DNA of 64,000 bases, taken from Thecaphora thlaspeos (Eukaryota > Basidiomycota > Ustilaginomycetes > Urocystidales > Glomosporiaceae). Positions 9,603 through 20,279 of the stretch are shown in pieces; positions within the stretch are counted from its first letter, which is position 1, and every line of letters begins with the position of its first letter. The notes under the pieces are model-generated. The model did not search any database. It was not told the origin of the DNA and saw only the letters and a program-made list of their open reading frames with translations. The stretch spans positions 248,001 to 312,000 of the forward strand of contig UWYS01000016.1 in assembly GCA_900291925.1 (NCBI GenBank), in the 5' to 3' direction. A program made the position numbers and the translations under genes.

Positions 9603-10138
9603 TCAGAACACAGCTACACCGATAAGCGCCATCAGTATGGCGAGCATGGCGTGTGGTGCAGTCGAGTATCCGAGCTGAGCGGCAGCGTTGGGCGTGGAAG
9701 AAGCGGTGGCGCTCGGGAGGATGGAGGCGGTGGTGCTATTCGTCAACTCTGAAGAGGAAGAAGCAGTGCTGGACGTCGTGCTTGATGCGGCCGAGGAAGA
9801 AGATGTTCCCGTCGGTGCCAGTCTGTGTTGCGGTCACATGTGGTAAGGCCAGATCATAGGTTGAATACCGTCCTTCAGAAAGACAGGAGGCGAAAGAGAG
9901 AGGACGGGATAACTCACGTCTCGATGGAAAAAGTAATTGCCATTCCGAGAACTGCGCTGGCTCTTGTGCTGGTGCTGCTGCTGGACGAGGTTGCGCTGGC
10001 GTTCAAACTTCCGCTGCTGGTGATGGACGATGTCGCAGAGGCAGGGACGGAAGAGGAGGGCGTGGAAAAGCGTGAGGACAAGGTGGTGTGGGCGCGTCTT
10101 GACGGGGTGGTCGATCCTGAGAAGTTGACGTGAGTGGG
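9603..10138 (-). CDS. GPI-anchored Ser/Thr-rich surface protein, 3' exons only
   Basis: The minus strand encodes a Ser/Thr-rich stalk ending in a GPI-type signal: a small-residue region (PNAAAQLGYST), a short spacer, then a hydrophobic tail (MLAILMALIGVAVF) and TGA at 9603-9605. The last exon is 9603-9822. An intron at 9823-9917 has GTGAGT donor and ACACAG acceptor, and joins in frame to an upstream exon open from 9918 back to an in-frame TAG at 10139-10141. Without this intron each frame is blocked. Composition fits a fungal cell-wall or surface protein such as a mucin-like stalk. The 5' exons, including the expected signal peptide, were not resolved; the exon probably begins at an acceptor after CCTAG (10138) or TCTCAG, preceded by a long pyrimidine tract. 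Family membership beyond 'GPI protein' is not claimed. Confidence 0.65.
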
Positions 10139-10758
10139 CTAGGCGAACGATGTAGAGAGAGCGGATAGAAAAAGGGGAGAGGGAGGGAGGGAGAGATGGG
10201 AGAGAGAGAGAGAGATGCTGCGAAAGGATGAGGGAGGAGGGGGAGAAAGGACAGGGTTCTGCGGCACGTCACGTGCCCATAGGTAGAGGGCTTGGATGGA
10301 TGCCGGCCGACACAGGCCAAAGGACGAGGCGGCCAAGAAAAAAGCATAGGCCGCCGGAGCCAAAGGCACGGCAACGTCATACCGGACCTGCCGCTTTTCC
10401 AACACCGCCCGAAGCCGCCCGCGCCACAACCGCCATCTCGCTTCACTGCTCAGTAACTTTCTGTACAGTCCCGCAGCGTCCATCCTGGACCACTTGTCAT
10501 TCTCCGATCTAGCTTGTCGACTTCGGGAGAACAGCTGAGACTCAAAAGGCAGAAGCGCAGGCGGAAGGGAAAAGAGCCAGATCTACGCGAATGACTGAAT
10601 AAACAAGAGTGAAGAGCAACGAAGATGGGTATGCAGTGCAATCTGGCAAGTCGTGGAAGGGTGAAGTGCGAGAGAGAGAGAGACGATTATCTGAGAGGCA
10701 AGGGAAGTAGAGCAAAAGCAAGCAGAGGGAGAAAAAGGAATGGTCGATGTAGCAGAAG
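10139..10758. other. Region holding unresolved 5' exons of the GPI protein
   Basis: On the minus strand this stretch has a strong pyrimidine tract (complement of the purine run 10155-10225) just before the open exon at 10138, as expected at a 3' splice site. The 5' part of the GPI-anchored protein should lie here. Several minus frames of 60-150 codons overlap but none shows a clear signal peptide. At 10758 it abuts the stop side of the next minus-strand gene. Confidence 0.45.
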
Positions 10759-13700
10759 CTACGCTTGAGGAAGTTGTTGCGCCGCAGCGCTGGCGGTCGT
10801 GCCGCCTTTTCTCCTCTTCCGCCTCACCGTCTTACAGCAAGATAGCCCTCTGACTGCTGTCGAGACGAGCAGCAGCAGCAACGCCATGCAGCCGGTGAGG
10901 AAGAGCACCGCCGCTATCGGAACGTCCCGCAGCACTTCCCGGAACCTGTCGCCGCCGGTCGTTCGGGTGCGATCAAGGTGGATTCCTCCTGGGGCAGCCC
11001 CGCCATCTGACGACCGAGTCATGTCGACTAGCTGGACGGCGCAGAGCGCCACGGCGTAGGCCACCGCCACCGCAGTCGAGATTACCCAGATCGCTTCGAC
11101 GCCGGAAGCGAGCGGGTCGCCGCGCTTCTGACGCGAGCGCGATAGCGTCGAGAGCAGGACGAGGAAGAGCGTCACATCCACCAGCGAAAACAGGACCGCG
11201 GCTACCGCGACCAGGACAGGCTGGATCGCGTTCCAGAGGTACGAGGCCGGGAAGACGAAGAAGAGCGCCTGCCACGCCAAAGTCAGCACCAGCAGGGTCA
11301 CCAGGACCCAGCGCCTTTCGAGATACCGCGTCGCGCTAACTTCGGCGTCAGCCCCGACTTCGGTTGCTGTGGAGATCGCGATGGCTGCTCTGGCGCCAGC
11401 ACCACCTGGATCGGCGCCTGCGTCTCGTTCTATCTTGGGCGGCCGGGGCCGCGACTGTGGCTGAAGCGACGACGCCACCGACTGCCGATGGTCCATCAGG
11501 CCGGTCAAGGGCTCTCGGATCTCCTGCCACTCTCGGCTGAAGACGTCGAGCGACGGCAACGACATCCGCGGTTCCTGCTGCTGCGAGTTGCGGCGGATGG
11601 TCGACGAGTGGCGCAGCGAAGACGACCGTTGCTGGTGCACCACAGGTCTCGGACGGGTTGATCCATCCCGCGCGGCGCTGCTTGGATCGCCTCGACAAAG
11701 GCTCGTCTTCGCGGCCGACGCCGTGTCCACGCTCCTGATCATGCTCGATCCCGTGCCCACTCCTGCGGTACGGTCCGGCTCCGCTGCCCTGACACTTGAC
11801 GGGCTGCATTCTAATGCAGGTGGGTCCACTGAAGCGCCGCCATCAAACCCGCCCTCCAGCTGCTCCAGCACCCGCTCGAGCGCAGCGCTCCGCTGCATCT
11901 CGACATCGAAGCTTTCGCGCTGCGGAGATGCGGGTACTGTCGGGAATGGGTCGGCGACGCCATATCCTGGCATGCCTCGAAGTGTCTTTGATTCCACGTC
12001 CTCGCCGTCCGCCGCCGCAGAGATGCCTAGGCCGCTCAACCTTCTCGTTGGGTCCTCCGGTAGCGGCGTCATCAGCGAGTGCGATGCCCTTTGCCGCTCG
12101 TCCTCGTTTAGCCCCATCGGACTGGCGGGTCGTTTTAATGGCGTGTCGGGAAGGAAGAGTGAGGCCGGCGCGCGTTTGCCGGCATCATCGTCGTCTCCAT
12201 TGGCCCCGAGTGGCAAGAAGATGTCTTCCAGGTGCGTTGCCGACTCGGTCGCCACCTGCCACTGCACTAGCTCAAAGGTGCTGCCGGAACGGGCGGCCGC
12301 CGCAGTTTCCTGGTTCATCTCGTCGAACTCGGTCTCCCCAGAGCCGTCTGGATTGTCGAGGGCGGTGCTCGGCAACGACAGGACCGAGGCGCCCGATGTG
12401 GAACTCGTCTGTGGCCTGTGCCTGTGCCCATGTCCAGAGCCTCCTCTGGAATTGAACTTATACCAATAGACGCCGCTCCCGGGACCGTAAGCGCTGGCAG
12501 GAGTACCGGCGGTGCCGGTCTTCTCAAACGATGTGGCGGAAGACGACGACACCAAGCTGCGCAGCTGCTGGTCTGAGGAGGCGTCTTGAAGGAGGCTCGA
12601 GCTCAACGACCGGCTTAGCTGGAGCTCCTTCCTGCGAAAGCTGCGGGGCGAGGGCTTGGAGACGCCATTCTCGTCCGGGGTTCCGCTGCCGCCGCGTGGC
12701 TCACCATCGCTCCGGTCCTCCCGCAGGCTCTCCGTGTCCGACGTTGCATTCAAAATCGACTGCGCCGACGCAGTCCCTCGAAGACGATCTACCCGCGGTG
12801 GCGAAGTCTTCTTCCTGGGACGCGACGGCGACGAGCCATTGTCCTGCCGCTGCTGCTGATGCTGCTGCTGCTGATGCGGCGGCGCCGACTGGGGTGTCCG
12901 GGGCGTCTGAGGCGTCTGAGGCGACTGGTGCGCCGTCTCGAAGCCAGCCTCCATGATGGGATCCAGGCTAGACGGAGAGGGGACCGTGTAGATCGAGTCA
13001 CAGCCGCCGCCGGGCAAGGAAGCGAGAGCGCTCTCGGTATTCTCGGGAGCAAGGACGCCAAGGCCAACGAGACGCTCTGCCATCTCGGCAGCGTAGCCGG
13101 GCGACCTCCTGCCAGTGAAGGACGCAACAGACTGGGCCGACGGCGATCTCTCCGGCGTGCGTTGCCACCCGTCTAGATGGGATTGAAGCGCGCTGACCAT
13201 GCGCGGAGAGAGGGGCGTGGAGGGCCCGGCCGAGGTAGGCGAGAGCATCGAGAGGAGAGGGCTCGGCAGGGCATTGGAAGAGTTGGCCGACGGCGACCTC
13301 TCGAGCGTGCGTTGCCAGCCCTCCAGCTGAGACTGAAGCGCGCTGACCATGTGCGGAGAGAGGGGCGTGGCGGGCCCGGCCGAGGTGGACGAGAGCATCG
13401 AGAGGAGAGGGCTCGGCAGGGCATTGTACGAGCGCGGCCGCTCGCCGAGCATGCTCAGGGTGAGCGGACCGGAGCGGAATCGCCTCATGTCCATGTCGCT
13501 GCGCCTCCTACCGGGTCCCCGATCGGAGGACGAGGTCAACGGCGTTATTGGTGCGATGACGGCGGGCGACGAGGCGGCGGATCGATCGTCATGGTTGCTG
13601 TAGCCGATGTTGGGCGTGTCGCTGATACGGGCGCTGTTGCCGTTGCTGCTGCTGCTGCGGGCGACGGTGCCGCCGCCGTCGAGGTAAAACGAGGCGGTCG

Positions 13701-13977
13701 ATCCGGGCCGCGAGGCGCTCTTGGTCGACCACGAGGGCGAGCGCTGATACTGCACCGAGCGTCGCCGCGAGTGCTCTGGCCCCGCCACTGTTGCAACGAT
13801 GGCCTGGCTCCGAAAAGCTGCAGCTCTCCGGACGCCTACTTCGCACCACCTGGCTCGAGGCGGCTGGACTGCCTGCAGAGAGGCCGCTGCAAAGGCATCA
13901 GGCGGGCGGGCGGGCCCGGCTTCTTCTCCTTCCTTTCCTTCGGAGGGTCTACCGACGCCCGGTCGAGAGCCGATCAC
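10759..13977 (-). CDS. Ser-rich protein with four C-terminal membrane segments and a 50-residue tandem duplication
   Basis: The frame is open for 1072 codons to the stop at 10759, but position 13977 is GTG, not ATG. The first in-frame ATGs are at 13494 and 13488. Codons between 13494 and about 13787 still look coding (Ser-rich, same style). The true start therefore probably lies in an unseen upstream exon spliced near 13787 (acceptor TTGCAACAG); failing that, translation begins at 13494 (911 codons). The N-terminal three quarters are disordered, Ser/Pro-rich, with two near-identical 50-residue units (NALPSPLLSML...). The C-terminal part has about four hydrophobic segments (WVLVTLLVLTLAWQALFFVF, IQPVLVAVAAVLFSLVDVTL, a third near VISTAVAVAYAVAL, a fourth near AAVLFLTGCMALLLLLV) and a basic tail (RRKRRK). 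The family is not recognised; an integral membrane protein with a large cytosolic domain is inferred. Confidence 0.7.
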   Translation of the reverse strand: MIGSRPGVGRPSEGKEGEEAGPARPPDAFAAASLQAVQPPRARWCEVGVRRAAAFRSQAIVATVAGPEHSRRRSVQYQRSPSWSTKSASRPGSTASFYLDGGGTVARSSSSNGNSARISDTPNIGYSNHDDRSAASSPAVIAPITPLTSSSDRGPGRRRSDMDMRRFRSGPLTLSMLGERPRSYNALPSPLLSMLSSTSAGPATPLSPHMVSALQSQLEGWQRTLERSPSANSSNALPSPLLSMLSPTSAGPSTPLSPRMVSALQSHLDGWQRTPERSPSAQSVASFTGRRSPGYAAEMAERLVGLGVLAPENTESALASLPGGGCDSIYTVPSPSSLDPIMEAGFETAHQSPQTPQTPRTPQSAPPHQQQQHQQQRQDNGSSPSRPRKKTSPPRVDRLRGTASAQSILNATSDTESLREDRSDGEPRGGSGTPDENGVSKPSPRSFRRKELQLSRSLSSSLLQDASSDQQLRSLVSSSSATSFEKTGTAGTPASAYGPGSGVYWYKFNSRGGSGHGHRHRPQTSSTSGASVLSLPSTALDNPDGSGETEFDEMNQETAAAARSGSTFELVQWQVATESATHLEDIFLPLGANGDDDDAGKRAPASLFLPDTPLKRPASPMGLNEDERQRASHSLMTPLPEDPTRRLSGLGISAAADGEDVESKTLRGMPGYGVADPFPTVPASPQRESFDVEMQRSAALERVLEQLEGGFDGGASVDPPALECSPSSVRAAEPDRTAGVGTGSSMIRSVDTASAAKTSLCRGDPSSAARDGSTRPRPVVHQQRSSSLRHSSTIRRNSQQQEPRMSLPSLDVFSREWQEIREPLTGLMDHRQSVASSLQPQSRPRPPKIERDAGADPGGAGARAAIAISTATEVGADAEVSATRYLERRWVLVTLLVLTLAWQALFFVFPASYLWNAIQPVLVAVAAVLFSLVDVTLFLVLLSTLSRSRQKRGDPLASGVEAIWVISTAVAVAYAVALCAVQLVDMTRSSDGGAAPGGIHLDRTRTTGGDRFREVLRDVPIAAVLFLTGCMALLLLLVSTAVRGLSCCKTVRRKRRKGGTTASAAAQQLPQA
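13132..13425 (-). repeat. In-frame 150-bp tandem duplication inside the membrane-protein gene
   Basis: Two adjacent units of 150 bp (13276-13425 and about 13132-13275) encode near-identical 50-residue blocks beginning NALPSPLLSML and ending WQRT.ERSPSA.S, differing at a handful of residues. The period is a multiple of three, so the duplication expanded the protein without breaking frame. Confidence 0.9.
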
Positions 13978-16312
13978 AGTGAGTCGGCCGGCTTGGCGAG
14001 AGCGAGGCCTGCTGCTTGGGCCTGACTACAGATTCAGATGTCTAGCCGCTGGCCAGCCTTTGTGTTGACGCCGTCGGGATGCCGCCGTCGGGATGCGTCC
14101 GGTGATGGCCAGAGGTAGTCAGCTTCGGGAGCGTTCCGGGAGCTTGAGCGGCGCAAACCCGCCGCGAGGACGGCTTCTCCGAACGAGGCGAGGCAGAGAC
14201 TGAGGCAGGGGCTGGTGGTCGAAAGGACGAACGGCTGTCAGGGTGAGAGGCGAAAGGCGGGCCGAGGCGAGGTTAAAGCGGCATCATCGTTGTTGACGGC
14301 CGGACCGCGTCCTCGAGAGATTAAAGGTGGTGCAAAGGCTCGAGTCGGAGCTTGGTCCGGTGGCTGGCTGGACAGCAGGCGAGATCGCTCCCGAAGATAG
14401 AGTAGTGAGCGGGCGGATGAAAGTGAGAGACGTAATCGGCGGGATGGAGGAAAGACTGTAACGTTTCTTGTAGCCAGTTGGGAGGGGCAAAGGCGAAAGG
14501 AAGGAGTAGGTGCGCTGCAAGAAGGGCTACTGTGGATACGAGCCAGGATGGTGGATTCGAGGGCGAGAGAACGAGAGTGAGGGACAGTAACGGCTGCTGG
14601 AAAGAGACAGGACGCCCTGTAATTGGTGGAGGAGGGATATGAGGGTGTGTGTGGGGGGGGGGGGTGAGCCGGCGCAACGGGCGGAGGAGAAAGAAAGTGT
14701 GGTGAAAGAAAATGAAGACAGTTAAGGACCACAACCGACCGACAGCAAGCAAGCAAGAAACGCAGGAAGTGAGGTCGGTCCGTCGGTCTTGGGAAATACG
14801 CGGATGGCCTTTCAGCAACACCACCCACCACCTCTGGACCGCTGATGGCGAAGGACAAGTTAGATATGAAATGAGTATATAACTATTCAGCCCTCGGCTT
14901 TTCGGCCCCGCCCTCCCTAGAATCGATATGTATGAAATAAACGCGTACCGCCTGTGTTGTTGCGCACTGTCGTTGACGGAAGATCCCCTGTGGCGGACGA
15001 CGGCTGCTCGGCAATTGGCGTCCTGACGTCGTGTGAACAGGGCTAGGGGCCAGACCAAGCACTCTGTGGCTTCTTCTCTCATGGACAAGCCGGCGCACCG
15101 ACAAAACGACGACGACGGGGGATGGTAAGCTAGCAAACAAGACGGAGAAGCTGACGTTTGCACGGCCGAACCTACCGGGAACCGCATGATGTACCACAGC
15201 ACGAAGGACAATGACCTGCGGTTCGGCCCGGGAGGCGAGGGCGGGCTGCGCTGCTGCGAAACGACCGGTCGAAGCCGGCGACGGCCGTGCATCTCCATCG
15301 AGCTACTGTAGTCGCTGCATACCTACGGAACCTTGAGCAATATTGCCTCTGAGACATAACTATCGACGAGCTAGTTAGAGCCTAAGTGTAGCGCTCTTCC
15401 TCCTAATGTTGGGAGTGCCAAGACCAGGCGGGAGGGTCCGCGCTCCAAGCGTCTCTCGACGTGGGAGTCCGTGCAGACCATGACACCTATAGCCACCTCG
15501 TGCAGCCTTTGTCGGTCCGCCGCCCCGGCCTTCTCGCCACTCCCCTGCTGTTGTTTTGTTGCGTGGCATCTCCAACCTCAAAGAGGTCAGGCGAAGCGAA
15601 GGCGTTGCATGGCAGCGGCCCACGGGAAGACAAGGAGCGAGCAAGCGAGCAAGCCTTATCTTGTTTCCCCAAACAAAAAAGCGGGCAGGTAGCGCCGGCA
15701 GCATGCAGGCTGTCAGTACCCCTGCCTGCCTGCACCTTGCACCGCTCAGCCTGCCTCCGCGGGCAGTGGGTGGAGGTGCATGTGACGTTCAACGCGTGAC
15801 TGAGGGACGAGTGGGCGTGAGAGAAATCGGGCCACGCTGGGGAGGACCGGATGTGTTGGCCAAATCTCTTTCCCAAGACCAAGTGGCGAAACCAGCGCGA
15901 GCCAGCGCGAGCCAGTGCGAAAAGGCCAGCCAGCAGCGGTGCGCGCCTTACCCTCCGCCCTCGGACTTCTCACTTTCCCACTTTCCTCGTCCTCTTTCCC
16001 TTGCACTCCTCACTGCTTGCTAGGTGACGACGCCTCCGACCGTCCTTCTCCCCCTCATCCAGCCCCGATACGGCCAGTCATCCAGTCTCATCCGGCTCAT
16101 CCATTCGATACCCACCAAGCTCGACCGCCCCTTTACATTTGGCCGACCGCCTCATCTCTCACCTACTTTCTCACCCCGGGGCTCAGGCTCGCACCATCAC
16201 ACTTAGTCCTTGCCGCTATAGCTAGCCCTAGCCTTGCTGTTTGACCTGCTCGCTCACCTTGATCCAACGGAATCGAGGGGTCGCGTAGGCAACGACCGCC
16301 CACCGACGAGGC
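13978..16312. other. Divergent intergenic region
   Basis: This 2.3-kb spacer separates the minus-strand membrane-protein gene from the plus-strand kinesin. It probably includes the missing 5' exon of the former and the 5' UTR of the latter. It contains a 12-base G run at 14653-14664, GAGCGAGCAA-type repeats near 15636, and three 10-bp units of CCAGCGCGAG at 15892-15921. A 325-codon minus frame at 14321-15298 lacks any recognisable domain and is not called. Confidence 0.5.
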
Positions 16313-19300
16313 ATGACCTCCCACGCCGGCTACACCTGCACATCAGCCGGAAGCCCGCGCTCGCCACCCTGCTCTCCCGCCAGTCGCCTACGAGCAGCAA
16401 CGGGTACCAGAGCCAATCCCGAAGAAAGGCCCTTGCCCGGCTCCACCTCGCTCAACCAGGACTATCGCTCTCCGTCCCGCTCGCCTTCGACCAAGCTCCT
16501 CGCTGGCAGCAGCCCAGGGACGCCCACGCGCCGCGCCACCACCAGACTCAAAGAAGCGAGCAGTCTCGAGGACCTGCGAGAACAAGCACAGGCGACCACG
16601 ACGGTCAGCCGCTCTAGCGCCATTGCTTCCTGTGCTCCTCGCCCACTCTTCATGCCCACACCGCGAAGAGGTGCGAACAAGCCGATACCTTCCGCCGCCC
16701 TCGCGCAAATCCAGGACTCCACACTCGCATTCTCACATCCCGACGTCAGCATCAACCACGTTGGCTACGCCGGCTACCCCAGCAGTATGGAGCGTTATAA
16801 CCATTCGCCCGCCAAGCTCTTAACCTCGAGCCTGGCGGCCAACACCGAACCGAACTACTCGCAGTCGAGTGATGGCTTCAGTCCGGCCAAGAAAGCGCTC
16901 AGAGCCTCCATGATGCCTCCACCAGCCTCCACTACACAATCGACGAGAGGCAAAAGCGGGCCAGAGAACGCGCCGCAACGGATACTTCGTTCCACTGCGA
17001 GCCGTCCGAACTTGGCGGCCCCCGGAACCCCATCATCGCAGCTGGCGCCCCGTTTCGGGGTCAGTGCCGAGAGCACGGCCGCCACACCCTCGTACAGGGA
17101 CGCGCCTGACCGCGAGTCAGCGATGAGCGGACGAACTTCCCCCGTAAGACAAGTGGAGGCCGCGAGCAGGCCGAGGGCCAAGGTGACGGAGGGAGTCGGA
17201 TCGAGACTGAGGTCGGCCAAGAAGGTCAATGGCCGCCTGCCGCCCGCTTCTGCCGCCATGTCTTCGCCCGAGAAGAGAGGCCTAGGGATCAGCATGGGCC
17301 TGCTAGGATCCTCTCAGTCGCAGCAGCAGCCAGAGAGGCAGAGGTCGCGAGACGGACCCCTCTCTCCACGAAGCTTGGACCTGGAAAAGGAGCTCGAGGA
17401 CAGCTCGTTTGTCTACGCCGATCCCGAGGACCCCGAGGGCGAGGCGCTCGGTCTGTCTGCACTAAGCGGAGAGGGTGGCGTCGATGAGAGGCAAGAGAGC
17501 GTTATGGTCCATGTCCGGTGAGTAGCGAAGCCTCGCCCCATCCTTTCTGACCCATGCCTGATGATGCACTGCTGGTCCTGGACGACTGACGCTACGTCAG
17601 CACCACTCCTCGCCCACCATCCGTACCGACACGCAGACTGCGACCCCCGAAGCAGAGCGAGAAATGCGCCTGGATACCCAACACGCTGAACGGATCGCTG
17701 TCGCTGGAGCCCGGTCTGGCATCTCAGCGTGTGCAGCAGGGAGCTGCGGGTCCCTTTAGCTTCGACGGGCTGCTGACAGGCAGCGCCAACCGACCGGTCT
17801 ACATCTCGGTCGCACGGCCGCTGATCCGATCGGCGCTGGACGGCTACGACGCCGTCGTTTTTGCCTACGGCCAGACTGCCAGCGGCAAGACCTTCACGCT
17901 CAGCGGCGACGAGCGCGGCGAGGAGCAGGGAATCATTCCGCGTGCGGTGCGCGACATCTTCCGCGGCATCAAGCAGAGCTCGGCCAGACGCGAGTACCTG
18001 CTCCGCGCCAGCTACCTTGAGATCTGGAACGAGAACGTGAAAGACCTCCTCGAGCCCTCCAACGTACCGCAAGTGCGCGACGACCGCCGTAGGGGCGGCA
18101 AGGGTACCTTTGTCCACCCGCTGCGCGAGGAGATTGTCACGTCGCCGGGACAGGTGCGCGAGCTGCTCTCGCGCGGCCAGGCCAACCGCCACGTCGGCGC
18201 GACGGACTGGAACGAGCGCTCCAGCCGCTCGCACACCTGCTTCAAGATGACGATCGAAAGCTGGGAGCGCGACACCGACTTGCTCGGTGTGTTCGAAGGT
18301 GGTGAGGGAGCCCATCCCTCCGCGGCAGCAGCGACGACTGACGCCGCTTCGAGGCTTGGCAAGAAGGTGCGCGTGAGCGAGTTGTGCCTGATCGACCTGG
18401 CAGGATCGGAGAAGTACGTATCGCAAGGCTCCGACCGACGGGCCGAGGGGGCGCACATCAACAAGAGCCTCCTCACGCTCGGCAAGGTCATCTTTGCCCT
18501 TTCGGAAAAGACGGCCAAGGCGTCAGCAGCGATAGGCGGCGGCGTCAACAGCAGCGCGGCGGCAGCAGCCGCGGCGACGGCGCACGTCCCTTATCGCGAC
18601 TCGAAGCTGACGCGGATCCTGCAGAATAGCCTGAGCGGCCACGCCAGGGTCGCAGTCGTGTGCACCATCAACCCCAACCCTTCGGCGGTGGATGAGAGCC
18701 TGAGCACGCTCAACTTTGCGAAGCGCGTCAAAAAGGTCAGCCTACACGCCCGGCGCAACGAGATCGAGGGCGACGCCTCTGGGCTGGGCGGAGCCGAGAC
18801 GCAGGCCCTCATCATGCGCTATCGCGACGAGGCGGTGGCGCTGCGCAAGAAAGTGGCCGAGCTGCAGAGCGGTGCAGCGACGCCGCGCATCGACGATGAC
18901 CGGATACGCCAGCTTCAAGACCGGCTCGATGTGATCGGCAGCCTGGTCGTTCGAGGCGGCGGCGTAGCGGACGAACACCATCAAGATGACGACAGCGACG
19001 ATAACGACCAGCACCACTATTTCAGCGGCGGCAAGAGCAACAGCCACAGCAACGAGAGACCGGCGCGACCCGTCTCACCGTTGCGCAAGCAGCAGCAACG
19101 CACCTTTGCCTTTTCGGACCCGCCGCACATCCTGCAGGAGAAGCTGTACAACGCCACCACGCGAATCGCGAGCCTGCAACGCAAACTGGCCTCTCGCCCT
19201 TCGCTGCCGGCGGAATGCAGCAGCGAGGCGGACAAGGATGCGCTGATAGGACAGCTGCGGCAGCAGGTGCGCGAGCTCGAGATGGTGTGCGAGGCGCAGG

Positions 19301-19953
19301 CTGCCGATGCGCCGCCCAAGATCCGCGAAGACGTCGAGAGAGAGTGGCGCGGCAAGACGATGGCGCTCGAGGAAAAATTGAAGGATAGGGAAAAGTTTGT
19401 AGAAGAGATGAGTAGGGAGCTGGAGCGACTGAGGAGGGTGAGTAGACCGCGGCGCATCGGGGCTCGTTGGCGTGGGGCATGCTATCGTTTTTGTTTTTTT
19501 TCCCTTCGCTGACACTCTCCGATTGACTCCGCTGATCCATCGCTCCCATGCCACGTCACGCCATGACAGGCGAACAAACAACTCATCCGACTCGCGCACA
19601 ACGAAACAGCCAGCATGGTATCTCAACTACAATCCTCACCTCACCGGAAACCGCATCCATTCTCGCGTCTCCACCCATCGGGCTACGGTGCTGGTGGTGG
19701 TGGCGGTTCAGCTCGACCCGTCTCTGTTCTTGGAGGGTCAGAGATGGAAGCATGGCGAGAAGCCTACGCCAACTCCGCAGCACCTTCACCGGCAATGACG
19801 AGGGAATCGAAATGTCAAACGCCCACCGTCGGCGCACAGAGTCACAACAACGATGGTGGTTTCTTGAGAGCTCCGAATAGGTTCAGACCCAGGAGGAGCG
19901 TTAGTCATGATGGTGGTCTGTTGGTAGAGAGGGAGTTGGCAGAGATACTTTGA
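16313..19953 (+). CDS. Kinesin-7-like (CENP-E/Kip2 type) microtubule motor
   Basis: Exons 16313-17517, 17601-19437 and 19570-19953 join in frame (donors GTGAGT; acceptors TACGTCAG and CATGACAG) to give 1141 residues. Residues 1-395 form a Ser/Pro/Arg-rich disordered head. The motor begins at VMVHVR, where intron 1 splits an Arg codon. It has P-loop GQTASGKT (residues 492-499), switch I NERSSRSH (606-613), switch II DLAGSE (667-672) and the HINKSL and YRDSKLTR signatures. A coiled-coil-prone region follows, then a short Ser-rich tail in exon 3. The central motor with an extended N-terminus and NEIEGDASG neck region resembles fungal kinesin-7 (U. maydis Kin7-like, yeast Kip2). Exact subfamily is inferred. 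The second intron removes an in-frame extension that would stop at 19510. Convergent with the cyclin downstream. Confidence 0.88.
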
Positions 19954-20279
19954 TCTCACCGTCGTTCCGACACGTTGTCGGCGTGTTTTTGGTTGCGTCT
20001 TTATTTTGCTCACCCTCGTTTCATTCTGCCTTCGTCTCGCCTTATCCCGTTATATCCTTTCTGCTCTTTGCACATGTGTACATGCTCTTTCCACCTCATT
20101 GCTTCTCGCCTGTCTGCGCGACAATCACATATGCTCTTCCTGCCTTACTCCATACGTCGTGACGCAAAGCTGTCGATCTTAAATTGAACGACAAAAGATT
20201 GTTCTAATGTCAACATGTTGACGTATCTCCAAAGGTACAAGCACGGTGAGACGACAACCTCGCCTCTCACCTTTCAAGT
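19954..20279. other. Convergent 3' spacer between kinesin and cyclin
   Basis: This 326-bp AT-richer stretch lies between two stops and should hold both 3' UTRs and polyadenylation signals. No gene or repeat is evident. Confidence 0.6.

Noticed and set aside
14321..15298. Minus-strand frame of 325 codons
   Set aside because: No domain, multiple overlapping frames and repeats; more likely upstream noncoding sequence.
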